A DNA stretch of 54,912 nucleotides from an uncultured Bacteroidales bacterium (GCA_902778265.1 CACYXI010000025.1:1-54912); one strand, 5' to 3'. Counted from the stretch's first letter, positions 43,183 to 52,241 are shown. A program made the numbers and translations. Notes: generated from the letters alone by a model not told the origin.

Positions 43183-45489
43183 TTATTTTTTCTGAATTAG
43201 TACCTTCCAGTAGCCATCAGAGTGTTGTGTCTCAGAAAGCACAGTATGACCTTCAAGGCGCACTGAGCCAGGGACATTCTCTATTGGCTTGCCATCATCA
43301 AGAAGAATCTCGAGAATGTCGCCACTCTGCAATGTGGCGAGTTCAAGTTTGGTGCGGACAAAATTCATGGGGCATAGCACACCACGCAAATCCTTACTGC
43401 GAGTAGCTTCCACAATTGCATTATGTGAGATTGGATGTTGGGTGTCTTTTTTCTCTTCAACCTCAGCAGTTTGGGGTTGTTCAGGTTTCTTGAACTGCAA
43501 GGCATCGTCCATGCTTTCGTACAAGGCATTGACTGCATCGGCAAGCGCATTGACCTGTACAAGGTCGTAGTTGCCCTCTGCGCCTTCTTGCTTCGCTTGA
43601 CTGATGATGGCGATGTAGTGACTGGCTACATATCCCTGGTTGATGAAGTTCTCGACAAAGGCATCGAACACTCCTGCGGCATCCTGCGGATCAAGTCCTC
43701 GGGTGACGAGCAGCATACGTGAGGCATGGAAGATGATGTGGTACGCTGCCTTTGCATCGCCTGACTCTGCACGCTTCCGGGCTTCGGCAATCTCGTTCTG
43801 ATCAACGGTAATCATATCGAAAAGGCCTGCTGAGCACTCAGGCTTGCCACGCTTTGTAACGTTGAATACTTCATCGCTCCCCCAGTCAAAATAATAGTTC
43901 TTATCCTCGCTGAATAGTGGCACTCTGCCGTATCGCCCCGCTATGGCGGTTGCCGCCTTTCTGCCCGCATCGCTGCGTAGCCACTTGCCAAGGTTGATTT
44001 CAGCTCCGAGAGCTTCTGCCGCCTCTGCCACCTCTTCGAACTTATGCACGAGGTCAACAACAAACTTGGGGGTGTCGTAGGCTGCTATGCTCCCGATGCT
44101 CTGTGCGAGTTGCGGGGTAAGGATGTAGTTGGCTCCGATGTATATCTGGTATGCGGGATATACATGGTCGGTATGCAGCACCTTGCCTACGAATCCGAGG
44201 TCGGCCCATAGTGGTTGTCCGCAGAGGTTGGGGCAACCAGATATGTTGATGCGTGCATCGGCAAGCAGGTTGAGATCGAGATTGTCACGTTCAAGAGCCT
44301 CGTATATGGCATTGGCAAGTCCCTTGGAAAGACAGATACCAAGACGGCAGGTGTCGGCACCGGTGCATGACACGATATTGCTGAGCACCGCAGGTTTGCC
44401 ATAGGCTGGTGTATAGTCGGTAAGGAGTTGCTCGAAATCGGCAAAGGCACCTTTGGGGATATTGCGGAAACGTATGTTCTGCCTTGTGGTAAAGCGGATG
44501 GTATGCTCACCATGCTTTGCTGCAAACTCAAGGATGGCTTTCAGCTTGGTTACGCTCTCTTCATCGTCGAGCCAGATGTTACCCCATGTGAATGGCAGTA
44601 CGGTGGTGCGTGCATTTCTGACGGTAGGGAGGTATGCGTTTTCGTTTACTTCGAGACGTATTCCAGTAGCCTTTGCCTTCTCTACATACTGATCAATGAG
44701 TCGGAAGGTTTCTTCCTGACCGAGTTTATAAAAGATGAAACGGATACGAGCCTTGTACTTATCCTTGCGGTTGCCGTGTGCGTTGAAGAAATCCTTCATA
44801 CCCTTGATAAGAGCGTAGAGGTCTTCGGCGGGAAGGAACTCCTTGTAGAGCCATCCCACGCTTGGTTTGCTGCCGGCACCGCCTCCGACATAGACCTTAA
44901 AACCACGCTTGCCGTCTCTGATCTGAGCCACGAGTCCTACATCGTTGATTCCCGCATAGTCGGTGAAGTTTTCATCAGAAGAGAAGGCTATCTTCATCTT
45001 TCTAGGCATGAGGTATGAATCAGCCTCTGGTACTACGACATCGGTGAGAGCCATGGCGTAGGGGGTGGTGTCGAACACCTCATTTTCGCTGATACCAGAA
45101 AACTCGCTAACGATGATGTTACGCACGGTGTTGCCACCACCACCTTTTGTGGCAAGACCTATGGTCTGGAGTTCCCTTAGTACATTCTGCACATTGGCAA
45201 GGTCAAGATTCAGAATCTGAATCTCTGCACGGGTAGTGATATGAAGGAGGTTAGAGCCGTTTCGACGGGCAATGTCGATAACGCCAATCAATTGTTTTGG
45301 GGTAATGAAACCACCTGTGGCACGTACACGAGCCATATAGACGTCATTCTTACGTTGCTCATATATGCCCATCGGAACGCGGAATGCCTTGAATTCCGTA
45401 GGAGATACAGAACTTGTATGATATCCAGATGCCAGATGCCCGAATTTCTCGATGTCCTGAGTGAGTGTATTTGGTAACTTGTAATTCAT
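43183..45489 (-). CDS. Sulfite reductase hemoprotein fused to HEPN-like and TusA-like domains
   Basis: 768 residues, about 200 longer than a plain ferredoxin-type sulfite/nitrite reductase. Residues about 1-510 are the siroheme/4Fe-4S enzyme: MGIYEQRKNDVYMARVRATG, then GNTVRNI and the cluster cysteines C375, C381, C419 and C423 (TGADTCRLG and NISGCPNLCGQP). Residues about 545-650 look like a HEPN helical domain (KAAYHIIFHASRMLLVTRGL). The C-terminus (about 699-768) is a TusA-type sulfur carrier with the Cys-Pro pair in LRGVLCPMNFV (C706). Context makes sulfite the substrate and suggests sulfide could be captured on the carrier. An in-frame KDTQHPISHN repeat marks the linker. Confidence 0.85.
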   Translation of the reverse strand: MNYKLPNTLTQDIEKFGHLASGYHTSSVSPTEFKAFRVPMGIYEQRKNDVYMARVRATGGFITPKQLIGVIDIARRNGSNLLHITTRAEIQILNLDLANVQNVLRELQTIGLATKGGGGNTVRNIIVSEFSGISENEVFDTTPYAMALTDVVVPEADSYLMPRKMKIAFSSDENFTDYAGINDVGLVAQIRDGKRGFKVYVGGGAGSKPSVGWLYKEFLPAEDLYALIKGMKDFFNAHGNRKDKYKARIRFIFYKLGQEETFRLIDQYVEKAKATGIRLEVNENAYLPTVRNARTTVLPFTWGNIWLDDEESVTKLKAILEFAAKHGEHTIRFTTRQNIRFRNIPKGAFADFEQLLTDYTPAYGKPAVLSNIVSCTGADTCRLGICLSKGLANAIYEALERDNLDLNLLADARINISGCPNLCGQPLWADLGFVGKVLHTDHVYPAYQIYIGANYILTPQLAQSIGSIAAYDTPKFVVDLVHKFEEVAEAAEALGAEINLGKWLRSDAGRKAATAIAGRYGRVPLFSEDKNYYFDWGSDEVFNVTKRGKPECSAGLFDMITVDQNEIAEARKRAESGDAKAAYHIIFHASRMLLVTRGLDPQDAAGVFDAFVENFINQGYVASHYIAIISQAKQEGAEGNYDLVQVNALADAVNALYESMDDALQFKKPEQPQTAEVEEKKDTQHPISHNAIVEATRSKDLRGVLCPMNFVRTKLELATLQSGDILEILLDDGKPIENVPGSVRLEGHTVLSETQHSDGYWKVLIQKK

Positions 45490-45496
45490 AATTTTG

Positions 45497-45680
45497 GCTA
45501 CAACTAATTACGAGTTACGAATTATTAATTACCTGTTTACAACATTTACTATGTACTATTTATTTACTATATGGTTGATTTACTATTTGCGCAATCACGA
45601 ATAGTATATGCCTACCGCAATAGGAAATAGTACATAAATAGTACATAAGGTAATTCGTACTTTGTAATTCGTAATCCTTC
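45497..45680. repeat. Composite repeat, inverted partner of the susC-susD repeat
   Basis: The core 45549-45647 is the reverse complement of 33779-33888 apart from the 11-base duplication there. CCTGTTTACAACATTTA at about 45532 also matches inverted 33937-33952. It lies between thioredoxin and sulfite reductase genes. Confidence 0.8.
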
Positions 45681-45998
45681 TTATATATGTTTATCTATCA
45701 GTTCGCGAATCTTTGCTGTATTGACAGCACCAGTAATTCGTTCTACGGTTTCTCCACCCTTGATTACAAGGATTGTCGGGATATTGCGAATGTTGAAACG
45801 TTCGAGAAGTTCCTCGTTATTCTCAGCATTGTATTTCCCAACGATTACTTTTCCTTCATATTCGTCAGCAATCTGGGCAATAATAGGAGCTAACCTTTGG
45901 CAAGGTCCACACCATGTAGCCCAAAAATCAATGACTATGAGGCGGTCTTGTGAGAAATACTCGTTATAATTATCATCGGTAAATTTTATTTCAGCCAT
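45681..45998 (-). CDS. trxA: Thioredoxin
   Basis: 105 residues, single thioredoxin fold with the active site W29-C30-G-P-C33 (DFWATWCGPCQRLAP), cis-Pro in IRNIPTILVI and the usual length of TrxA. It is the gene between APS reductase (65 bases upstream) and sulfite reductase (191 bases downstream). In assimilatory sulfate reduction thioredoxin returns electrons to the single catalytic Cys of CysH, which explains the position. Confidence 0.92.
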   Translation of the reverse strand: MAEIKFTDDNYNEYFSQDRLIVIDFWATWCGPCQRLAPIIAQIADEYEGKVIVGKYNAENNEELLERFNIRNIPTILVIKGGETVERITGAVNTAKIRELIDKHI

Positions 45999-46063
45999 AA
46001 TATCATTTTCTTTTTACCATGTACAATTTGTTTTATTGAAATTATCTGTATTGTACATACATA

Positions 46064-46789
46064 TTATCTCTTATGCAATCCACATTCCTTATGTTCAGAA
46101 TCTTCCCACCACCAACGACCGGCACGAATGTCCTCGCCTGGTTCTATGGCACGGGTACAGGGTTGACAACCTATGGAAGGAAAACCATGATCATGAAGCT
46201 TATTGTATGGCACCTTATGCGCCTTGATATATTCCCAAACCTGTCCCTCAGTCCAGTGTGCCAACGGATTTACCTTGATCAGATTGTTATTGGCATCCCA
46301 TTCCACTACTTGTATGCAAGAACGTGTTACTGCCTGTGAAGAACGAAGTCCGCAGATCCATACATCCAATGTGGAGAGTGCACGACGAAGTGGTTCTAAC
46401 TTACGGCATTGGCAACAAGCCTTACGCAGTTCAATACTTTGATAGAATGCGTTTATACCATGCTCCCTTACATATTTCTCTATGCCTGTATGCTCAGGAG
46501 AATATACCTCAATATTAATGTCATACTTGTCGTTTGTACGATCAATGAGTTGATAGCATTCTGGGAAAAGACGTCCTGTATCAATAGTGAATATGCGTCC
46601 TTTGCTCTCGTTCTTCTTATTGATGGACGCCATCATTGCCGTAAGCACCTGGTCTTCAAGTCCGAGACTTGATGCCAGTGCAATGCGATCTCCGTAAAGA
46701 GGTAGGAAGTACTCCAGTACCTCCTCTGGTGCAGCATTGTTGAATCGTTCGTTGAGTTCCTGAATTTTGTGCATAATTTCAGTTACCAT
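46064..46789 (-). CDS. cysH: APS reductase (4Fe-4S CysH type)
   Basis: 241 residues; a second start at 46774 is possible. The PP-loop-like region is ALASSLGLEDQV. The paired cysteines C125-C126 (RKACCQCRKLEPL) and C208-x-x-C211 (SIGCQPCTRAIEPG) bind the 4Fe-4S cluster that marks APS reductases; PAPS reductases lack them. The catalytic Cys is C236 in KECGLHKR. No APS kinase (CysC) is seen here, which agrees with direct APS reduction to sulfite using thioredoxin. Confidence 0.9.
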   Translation of the reverse strand: MVTEIMHKIQELNERFNNAAPEEVLEYFLPLYGDRIALASSLGLEDQVLTAMMASINKKNESKGRIFTIDTGRLFPECYQLIDRTNDKYDINIEVYSPEHTGIEKYVREHGINAFYQSIELRKACCQCRKLEPLRRALSTLDVWICGLRSSQAVTRSCIQVVEWDANNNLIKVNPLAHWTEGQVWEYIKAHKVPYNKLHDHGFPSIGCQPCTRAIEPGEDIRAGRWWWEDSEHKECGLHKR

Positions 46790-46886
46790 TTACCATGTAC
46801 AATGTACAATTTTCATTGTTGCATTTTGCAATAAGCATGTTGGGGATAGCTAATTGTACTTTGTAAATGGTACATTGTACATGATT

Positions 46887-48167
46887 TTATATTATCATCG
46901 CCGCCCCTACCGTTTCGTTTGTACCTTCAGCAATGAAGATAAGAGAGCCAGTAGTGCGATTATTCTTGTAGAGATCGTAAGCCAGAGGCTTTGAAACCTT
47001 GAGAGTCACCTTTGCTATGTCATTCATATTGATGGTCTGGTCATCGTGTATATTCTCAAGCGTATTGATATTCACCTTATAGTCAACAGCCGTGACAAAT
47101 CCCAGAAGTTCATCGGTGGTGTGACGGATGATATACTTCTGACGCAACTGTAGCGGATGATGGTTGAGCCAGCAAACAAGTATTTCTACCTGCTGACCTA
47201 CATGGGGCAACTCACTGCTTTTCACAATCTGTGAACCTCGGCTAACATCCACATCATCGGCAAGAGAAATGCAAACGCTCTGTGGTGCCTGAGCTTCAAG
47301 AATTTGGTTAGTACCTTCGTCAATACGACTGACGACAGACTCTGTATGAGATGGAAGAACTGTTACCTTGTCGCCCACCTTAATAATACCGCTCGCAATA
47401 CGCCCAGCGTATGCACGATAGTCTGGCCATTCCGCAGTCTGAGGACGAACTACATACTGCACTGGGAAACGGAAGGGCTGGCTCTCAATGCCCTGCTTCA
47501 ATGGAACTTGCTCCAAGAGGTGAAGAAGGGTTTCACCAGCATACCAAGGAGTGTTCTCCGATGGATTAACCACATTGTCACCCTTGAGGGCAGAGATAGG
47601 AATAAAATATACGTGCTTCAATCCGAGAAGTTCGGCAATGTGCGCATATTCTGCCTTAATTCTGTTATATACATCTTCAGAGAAATCAACGAGATCCATC
47701 TTATTGATAGCTACAATAACATATTCGATATTGAGCAGAGAGGCAATGTACGAATGGCGCTTTGTCTGCTCAATGATACCATTGCGAGCATCTACGAGAA
47801 TGATAGCAGCATCGGCAGTTGAGGCACCAGTCACCATGTTACGAGTGTATTCAATGTGCCCAGGAGTGTCAGCAATGATGAATTTACGCTTTGGAGTGGC
47901 AAAATAGCGGTATGCCACATCTATTGTGATGCCCTGCTCACGCTCGGCACGAAGTCCGTCGGTGAGGAGAGCGAGATTAATCTCTGCATTACCTAAACGC
48001 TCGGAAGCTGCCTCAACAGCCTCAAGTTGATCTTCGAAGATAGACTTTGAATCATACAGAAGACGACCAATGAGAGTTGATTTACCGTCATCAACACTTC
48101 CTGCGGTAGTAAAGCGGAGGAGTTCCATGTCAAGGTAGCCCGTGCCACCCTTATTTATTTCTGCCAT
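46887..48167 (-). CDS. cysN: Sulfate adenylyltransferase subunit 1 (CysN GTPase)
   Basis: 426 residues, no fused APS kinase. The translational GTPase motifs are GSVDDGKST (23-31), DTPGHIEYTRNM and NKMD, followed by EF-Tu-like beta-barrel domains (FPVQYVVRPQ, VTVLPSHTE). GTP hydrolysis drives CysD to make APS from ATP and sulfate. It lies between cysD (142-base spacer with AAAAAGTATG repeats) and cysH (97 bases), all on the minus strand. Confidence 0.93.
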   Translation of the reverse strand: MAEINKGGTGYLDMELLRFTTAGSVDDGKSTLIGRLLYDSKSIFEDQLEAVEAASERLGNAEINLALLTDGLRAEREQGITIDVAYRYFATPKRKFIIADTPGHIEYTRNMVTGASTADAAIILVDARNGIIEQTKRHSYIASLLNIEYVIVAINKMDLVDFSEDVYNRIKAEYAHIAELLGLKHVYFIPISALKGDNVVNPSENTPWYAGETLLHLLEQVPLKQGIESQPFRFPVQYVVRPQTAEWPDYRAYAGRIASGIIKVGDKVTVLPSHTESVVSRIDEGTNQILEAQAPQSVCISLADDVDVSRGSQIVKSSELPHVGQQVEILVCWLNHHPLQLRQKYIIRHTTDELLGFVTAVDYKVNINTLENIHDDQTINMNDIAKVTLKVSKPLAYDLYKNNRTTGSLIFIAEGTNETVGAAMII

Positions 48168-48174
48168 AATATTA

Positions 48175-48309
48175 TTTCTTTCCTCAATTAAAAAATAATA
48201 AGTAAAAATTAAAAAGTATGATTACTATGGATAGCAAAAAGCTGTCGTGGAAAATACAAACCATACTTTTTACTTTATACTTTTTACTTTACATTTTTTA
48301 CTTTTTACT
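48175..48309. repeat. Inverted AAAAAGTATG repeat between cysD and cysN
   Basis: TTAAAAAGTATGATTACTAT (about 48209-48228) and CCATACTTTTTACTTTATAC (about 48263-48282) face each other. It belongs to the family that also flanks the four-helix-bundle pseudogene. Confidence 0.5.
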
Positions 48310-49212
48310 TTAGAAGTACCCTGCTTTCTTACGGTCTTCCATTGCAGCCTCAGAACGCTTGTCGTCGGCACGTCCACCACGTTCGGTTACACGGCTTGAT
48401 GCAATCTCGTCAATGATATCCTCTATCGAGTTGGCGGTAGATAGAGTAAGACCAGTACATGTAATATCACCTATTGTACGGCAACGCACACGCTTTGTAA
48501 CAACCTTCTCATCTGGCTTTAGCTGCATAAATGGATAATGCGCAAGCCAAACACCATCACGCTCAAATACCTCACGCTCGTGTGTATAGTAGAGTGAAGG
48601 CAAAGGGATATTCTCCAAATAGATGTATTGCCAAACATCCATTTCCGTCCAGTTGGATATAGGAAATACGCGGAAATGCTCACCGAGGTTCTTCTTGCCA
48701 TTGAAGATATTCCATAGCTCCGGGCGCTGGTTCTTTGGATCCCATTGCCCAAATTCGTCCCTATGACTGAAGAAACGTTCCTTGGCACGTGCCTTTTCCT
48801 CATCACGGCGTGCACCACCGAGAGCTGCATCAAACTTATACTTCTCCAATGTATCAAGCAATGTTATAGTCTGAAGCTTGTTTCTCGATGCGTTATATCC
48901 CTTTTCCTCAATGGCACGTCCCTCATCAATGCTCTGTTGTACGCTCCCAACTATGAGTTTTACCCCCAATCGCTCAACGAGTTCATCACGAAACTCTATG
49001 GTCTCTACGAAGTTATGCCCTGTGTCTATATGTAGAAATGGGAAAGGGATTGGTGACGGATAGAATGCCTTATAGGCAAGATGTGCCATCACGATCGAAT
49101 CCTTACCTCCAGAGAAAAGCAATACTGGCTTTTCAAACTGCGCTGCAATTTCACGGATGACATAGATAGCCTCCGATTCAAGTTCTTTTAAGTGTGTGAT
49201 CTTTTTACTCAT
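48310..49212 (-). CDS. cysD: Sulfate adenylyltransferase subunit 2 (CysD)
   Basis: 300 residues from ATG at 49212 (MSKKITHLKELESEAIYVIR); a further 42 upstream codons lie in AAAAAGTATG repeat and are rejected. The PP-loop SGGKDS is residues 34-39 (LLFSGGKDSIVMAHLA). RRDEEKARAKERFFSHRDEF and the C-terminal RGGRADDKRSEAAMEDRKKA are CysD hallmarks. It forms ATP sulfurylase with CysN and heads the cys operon, preceded by a promoter with a perfect 18-bp palindrome. Confidence 0.93.
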   Translation of the reverse strand: MSKKITHLKELESEAIYVIREIAAQFEKPVLLFSGGKDSIVMAHLAYKAFYPSPIPFPFLHIDTGHNFVETIEFRDELVERLGVKLIVGSVQQSIDEGRAIEEKGYNASRNKLQTITLLDTLEKYKFDAALGGARRDEEKARAKERFFSHRDEFGQWDPKNQRPELWNIFNGKKNLGEHFRVFPISNWTEMDVWQYIYLENIPLPSLYYTHEREVFERDGVWLAHYPFMQLKPDEKVVTKRVRCRTIGDITCTGLTLSTANSIEDIIDEIASSRVTERGGRADDKRSEAAMEDRKKAGYF

Positions 49213-49417
49213 ATATATTCCTGAATAGTGTAAAGTATAAAGTTTAAAGTAAAAAGTATGGTTTGTAAAGTAAGATTTGAAAATTAAAAAGTATGGTATG
49301 TATTTCCGCGATGGGCTTTCGCTATACATGTTAATCATACTTTATAATTTTTCCTTTTTACTTTATGTGGTAATCATACTTTTTATTTTTTACTTGTTAC
49401 TTTTTAATTTCCGAGTG

Positions 49418-49487
49418 CAAAATTACTTAAATATCGAGAAAATAAAAATCGCATCTATTAGCTAGTTACATCACTAATATTAGTGAT
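49418..49487 (-). promoter_or_regulatory. cysD promoter with perfect 18-bp palindromic operator
   Basis: On the minus strand TAATTTTG (49418-49425) is the -7 box; TTTT (49445-49448), 19 bases away, is a weak -33 box, as expected where an activator is needed. ATCACTAATATTAGTGAT (49470-49487) is a perfect palindrome starting 44 bases upstream of the -7 box. It overlaps the last base of pstA. Confidence 0.7.
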
Positions 49488-50329
49488 TATGAGATTCTAT
49501 TCTTTGAAAAATATCTCATAAACAGACGACCTGACAGACTTAGTATTAGCACTATAACCGTCAGCACAACTGCTGCTGCATAAGCTCTGTTCTGAACCTC
49601 TATCTGTGGTACAGAGAGTTGGAAGAAAACTGACAGAGGCAATGTGGCGCACTTATCCTCAAATGATTCGGGGATAAAATCGGTGAATCCAGCTGTGAAC
49701 ATAACACCGGCAGCATCGCCCATTGCCCTACCGATAGAGAGTAGCGTAGCGGTAGCTATCGCAGGTGCAATCTGTCTAACCACCACACCTATCGTCTCAA
49801 TCTTCGTTGCCCCCAGAGCGTAGGCTGCTTCAAGAAGATTCTTTGGAATAGTTCGTGCCACCTCGTCCATACTTCGTATCAATATCGGGATAATGAGAAG
49901 TGTCTCAACTATGATACCACCTAAGAGTGATGCCTTTATACCCATTGCCACCATGATGGTGAAAGCAAAAGCACCATACACGATGCTCGGAATACCGAAA
50001 AGCACATCAAAGGCAAGTCGTGCAATATATCCAAAGCGCGACGTGCTCTTAAGATAGACATTGAGATAGAATACTACGGGAATACTGACAATAAGTCCTA
50101 CGACTGTTGCACCAGTCACTATGTACAGTGAACCTACGATAGCATTAAGAAAACCTCCTTCCTTGCCAATATAGAAACCCGAACCAGGAAGTGAGATTAT
50201 CATATCCCAAGTGAGAACTGGAAGCCCTTTACTGAATATGCTCCATAGAACGCTAACCACGAATACAGCAACGATGATGAGCGAAAGCATCATCAGCAGA
50301 CAAAATATTTTTTCTTCAATATATTTCAT
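49487..50329 (-). CDS. pstA: PstA-type ABC transporter permease
   Basis: 280 residues with about six membrane helices. The inner-membrane coupling loop with the EAA motif is LLEAAYALGATKIETIGVVV, and AIATATLLSIGRAMGDAAGV follows, as in PstA. It lies 118 bases downstream of pstC. It ends directly against the cysD operator, with the whole cys operon following on the same strand. Family function is phosphate uptake; the context allows sulfate. Confidence 0.85.
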   Translation of the reverse strand: MKYIEEKIFCLLMMLSLIIVAVFVVSVLWSIFSKGLPVLTWDMIISLPGSGFYIGKEGGFLNAIVGSLYIVTGATVVGLIVSIPVVFYLNVYLKSTSRFGYIARLAFDVLFGIPSIVYGAFAFTIMVAMGIKASLLGGIIVETLLIIPILIRSMDEVARTIPKNLLEAAYALGATKIETIGVVVRQIAPAIATATLLSIGRAMGDAAGVMFTAGFTDFIPESFEDKCATLPLSVFFQLSVPQIEVQNRAYAAAVVLTVIVLILSLSGRLFMRYFSKNRIS

Positions 50330-50447
50330 ATTACACTTATGGAATAATGTCTTGTGGAAGAAGGTTGGAAAGAATAAGGAATAAGGTTTGATAGTAATAA
50401 ACCCTCATCCTTAATCTCTTTCCCCTTTACTCCTTACCCTTTACTCT

Positions 50448-51356
50448 TTACACTTTATCCTTTACACTCTTGAGATACAATCTGGCGCTAAGATTGAATG
50501 CGAGCACCACGAAAAAGAGAATAAACGCAGCAAACATAAGTGCCGACTCATAGAGCGGCAATGAGAGCATCTCACCATAATTGTTTGCAATGAGTGCCGG
50601 TATTGGATAGCAAGCATCAAGCAATGAACTTGGTATGATAGCAAGATTTCCGCAGACCATCAGCACGGCGATTGTCTCACCAAGCGCACGACTGATGGCA
50701 AGCACCGTTGAGGCAATGATTCCTGAAAGCCCCGCGCGTAACACCACATGCTTTGTGGTCTGCCAACGTGTAGCACCCAAGGCGAGCGAAGCTTCACGTA
50801 ATTCATGGCTCACATTACCAAAAATCTCCATGAACAAGCTCACCAACAATGGTAGTATCATCACACTCAGTACAATTGCGCCAGAAAGCAGCGTATAGCC
50901 CGATGTCGATGTTCCGACGGCAGGACCAACCCAATCGCTAATGATAGGTACGACAATAAGAGTGCCCCATACACCGAAGATAACCGACGGCAGACTTGCA
51001 AGGATGTCGAGTAAGGGATAGATGAATTTCCTCACCACACTTCTGCAATATTCCGTTAGCAGAATAGCCATAAGCAGAGATATTGGCAAGGCTATGATGA
51101 TTGCAACACCCGTGACATAGAACGTGCCTATGAGGAAAGCAAGAAAGCCGAACTGATTCTGCATCGGTCTCCACTCAGATGCAGTAAGCAGTTCCCAGAA
51201 CGAATGCTCAGCAAGTATGTCCGTAGATTTCAGGTACAATCCTATCGCCATTGCTACGACAAGGAGCAGAGAAGAAATGGTGAAGATCACCATAATTTCT
51301 GATGCTATCCTATCCTTTATTATCCTGTAATTCCTAAAATTCTTCATTATTTTCAT
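50448..51356 (-). CDS. pstC: PstC-type ABC transporter permease
   Basis: 302 residues, six membrane helices after a hydrophilic N-terminus. The EAA loop is ELREASLALGATRWQTTKHV, and LAISRALGETIAVLMVCGN is the PstC/PstA signature. It precedes pstA and follows a small glycosyltransferase gene by 108 bases; the promoter with the shared palindrome is upstream of that gene. Together with PstA, the divergent PstB and a PstS-like protein it makes a full importer. Confidence 0.85.
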   Translation of the reverse strand: MKIMKNFRNYRIIKDRIASEIMVIFTISSLLLVVAMAIGLYLKSTDILAEHSFWELLTASEWRPMQNQFGFLAFLIGTFYVTGVAIIIALPISLLMAILLTEYCRSVVRKFIYPLLDILASLPSVIFGVWGTLIVVPIISDWVGPAVGTSTSGYTLLSGAIVLSVMILPLLVSLFMEIFGNVSHELREASLALGATRWQTTKHVVLRAGLSGIIASTVLAISRALGETIAVLMVCGNLAIIPSSLLDACYPIPALIANNYGEMLSLPLYESALMFAAFILFFVVLAFNLSARLYLKSVKDKV

Positions 51357-51464
51357 ATTTTCAATTACGAATTACCTTTTTCAATTACTAATTCCTAATT
51401 AGCTATTTACCCTCGTCACTCGGTTTCCCTTTTTCAATGGGAGAACTAACTAGGTAATTCGTAA

Positions 51465-52085
51465 TTAATGATTCACAATTACACCTATCAGCCTTTTCAA
51501 AAATGATTTCTTCTCAACCTTAATCAACGGCTCTTCCTGTTCGCCACTGATAAGTATAGAATGACTGGTAAAGCCATAATCAAGAGTATGCCATGTCTCG
51601 GGCTGATGCGCCACCTTCCTGCTAAATATGGAGTTACCCGTAACGACTGCCACCTTGCCATCTGAAATCTCTTTTGACGAAAGTCGGCACTCACTTAGAA
51701 GGGTATGGAATTTCTTCTTACCATCACGAACCACCGAGAAATTGGCAACACCGCAGAGAGTACCATATTTCTTCACCGCAAGATACAGAGCCTGAATGGC
51801 ATTCGACTCAAGATAGTCATTACCGTCAAGGAAAATCACCCACTCGCCCTTTGTCATTTCCAAACCTAACTTCCTTGCTTCCCAAACAGGTATCTGCTCG
51901 TTAAGATGAATAAAGCGCATTCGTCTGTCAAACAGGTACGCACGCACCTGATACTCGCTCTCGTCAGTAGAGGCATTATCTATCACCACGCATTCCCATT
52001 GTTGGGCAGTCTGCGGTATGAGCGATTGCAGACAGGATATTATGTTCCGTTCTGCATTATGAAATGTTACGATTATACTTACCAT
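51465..52085 (-). CDS. Small GT2 glycosyltransferase heading the pstC-pstA unit
   Basis: 206 residues, shorter than most GT2 enzymes. The GT-A start MVSIIVTFHNAERNIISCLQ and the acidic motifs VVIDNASTDES and WVIFLDGNDYLES are clear; DGND replaces the usual DxD/DADD. The C-terminal part is short and ends in a basic segment. It lies first behind the palindrome-carrying promoter and ahead of pstC, an odd place for a glycosyltransferase. Co-regulation with nutrient uptake may mean remodelling of a surface glycan under starvation, or simple chance. Confidence 0.75.
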   Translation of the reverse strand: MVSIIVTFHNAERNIISCLQSLIPQTAQQWECVVIDNASTDESEYQVRAYLFDRRMRFIHLNEQIPVWEARKLGLEMTKGEWVIFLDGNDYLESNAIQALYLAVKKYGTLCGVANFSVVRDGKKKFHTLLSECRLSSKEISDGKVAVVTGNSIFSRKVAHQPETWHTLDYGFTSHSILISGEQEEPLIKVEKKSFLKRLIGVIVNH

Positions 52086-52241
52086 TTCCTACTTTTTAAT
52101 TACATTTAAACACTAAATTCCTAGTGCATACTTTGGCTCGTATGTTAATGTATAAGAGATTAAGGAATAAGATTGGTCAGTTTTTATGGCTATCAAACTT
52201 TCACCCTTATTCTCTTCATCATTATTCCAACTTTCTGAGTG

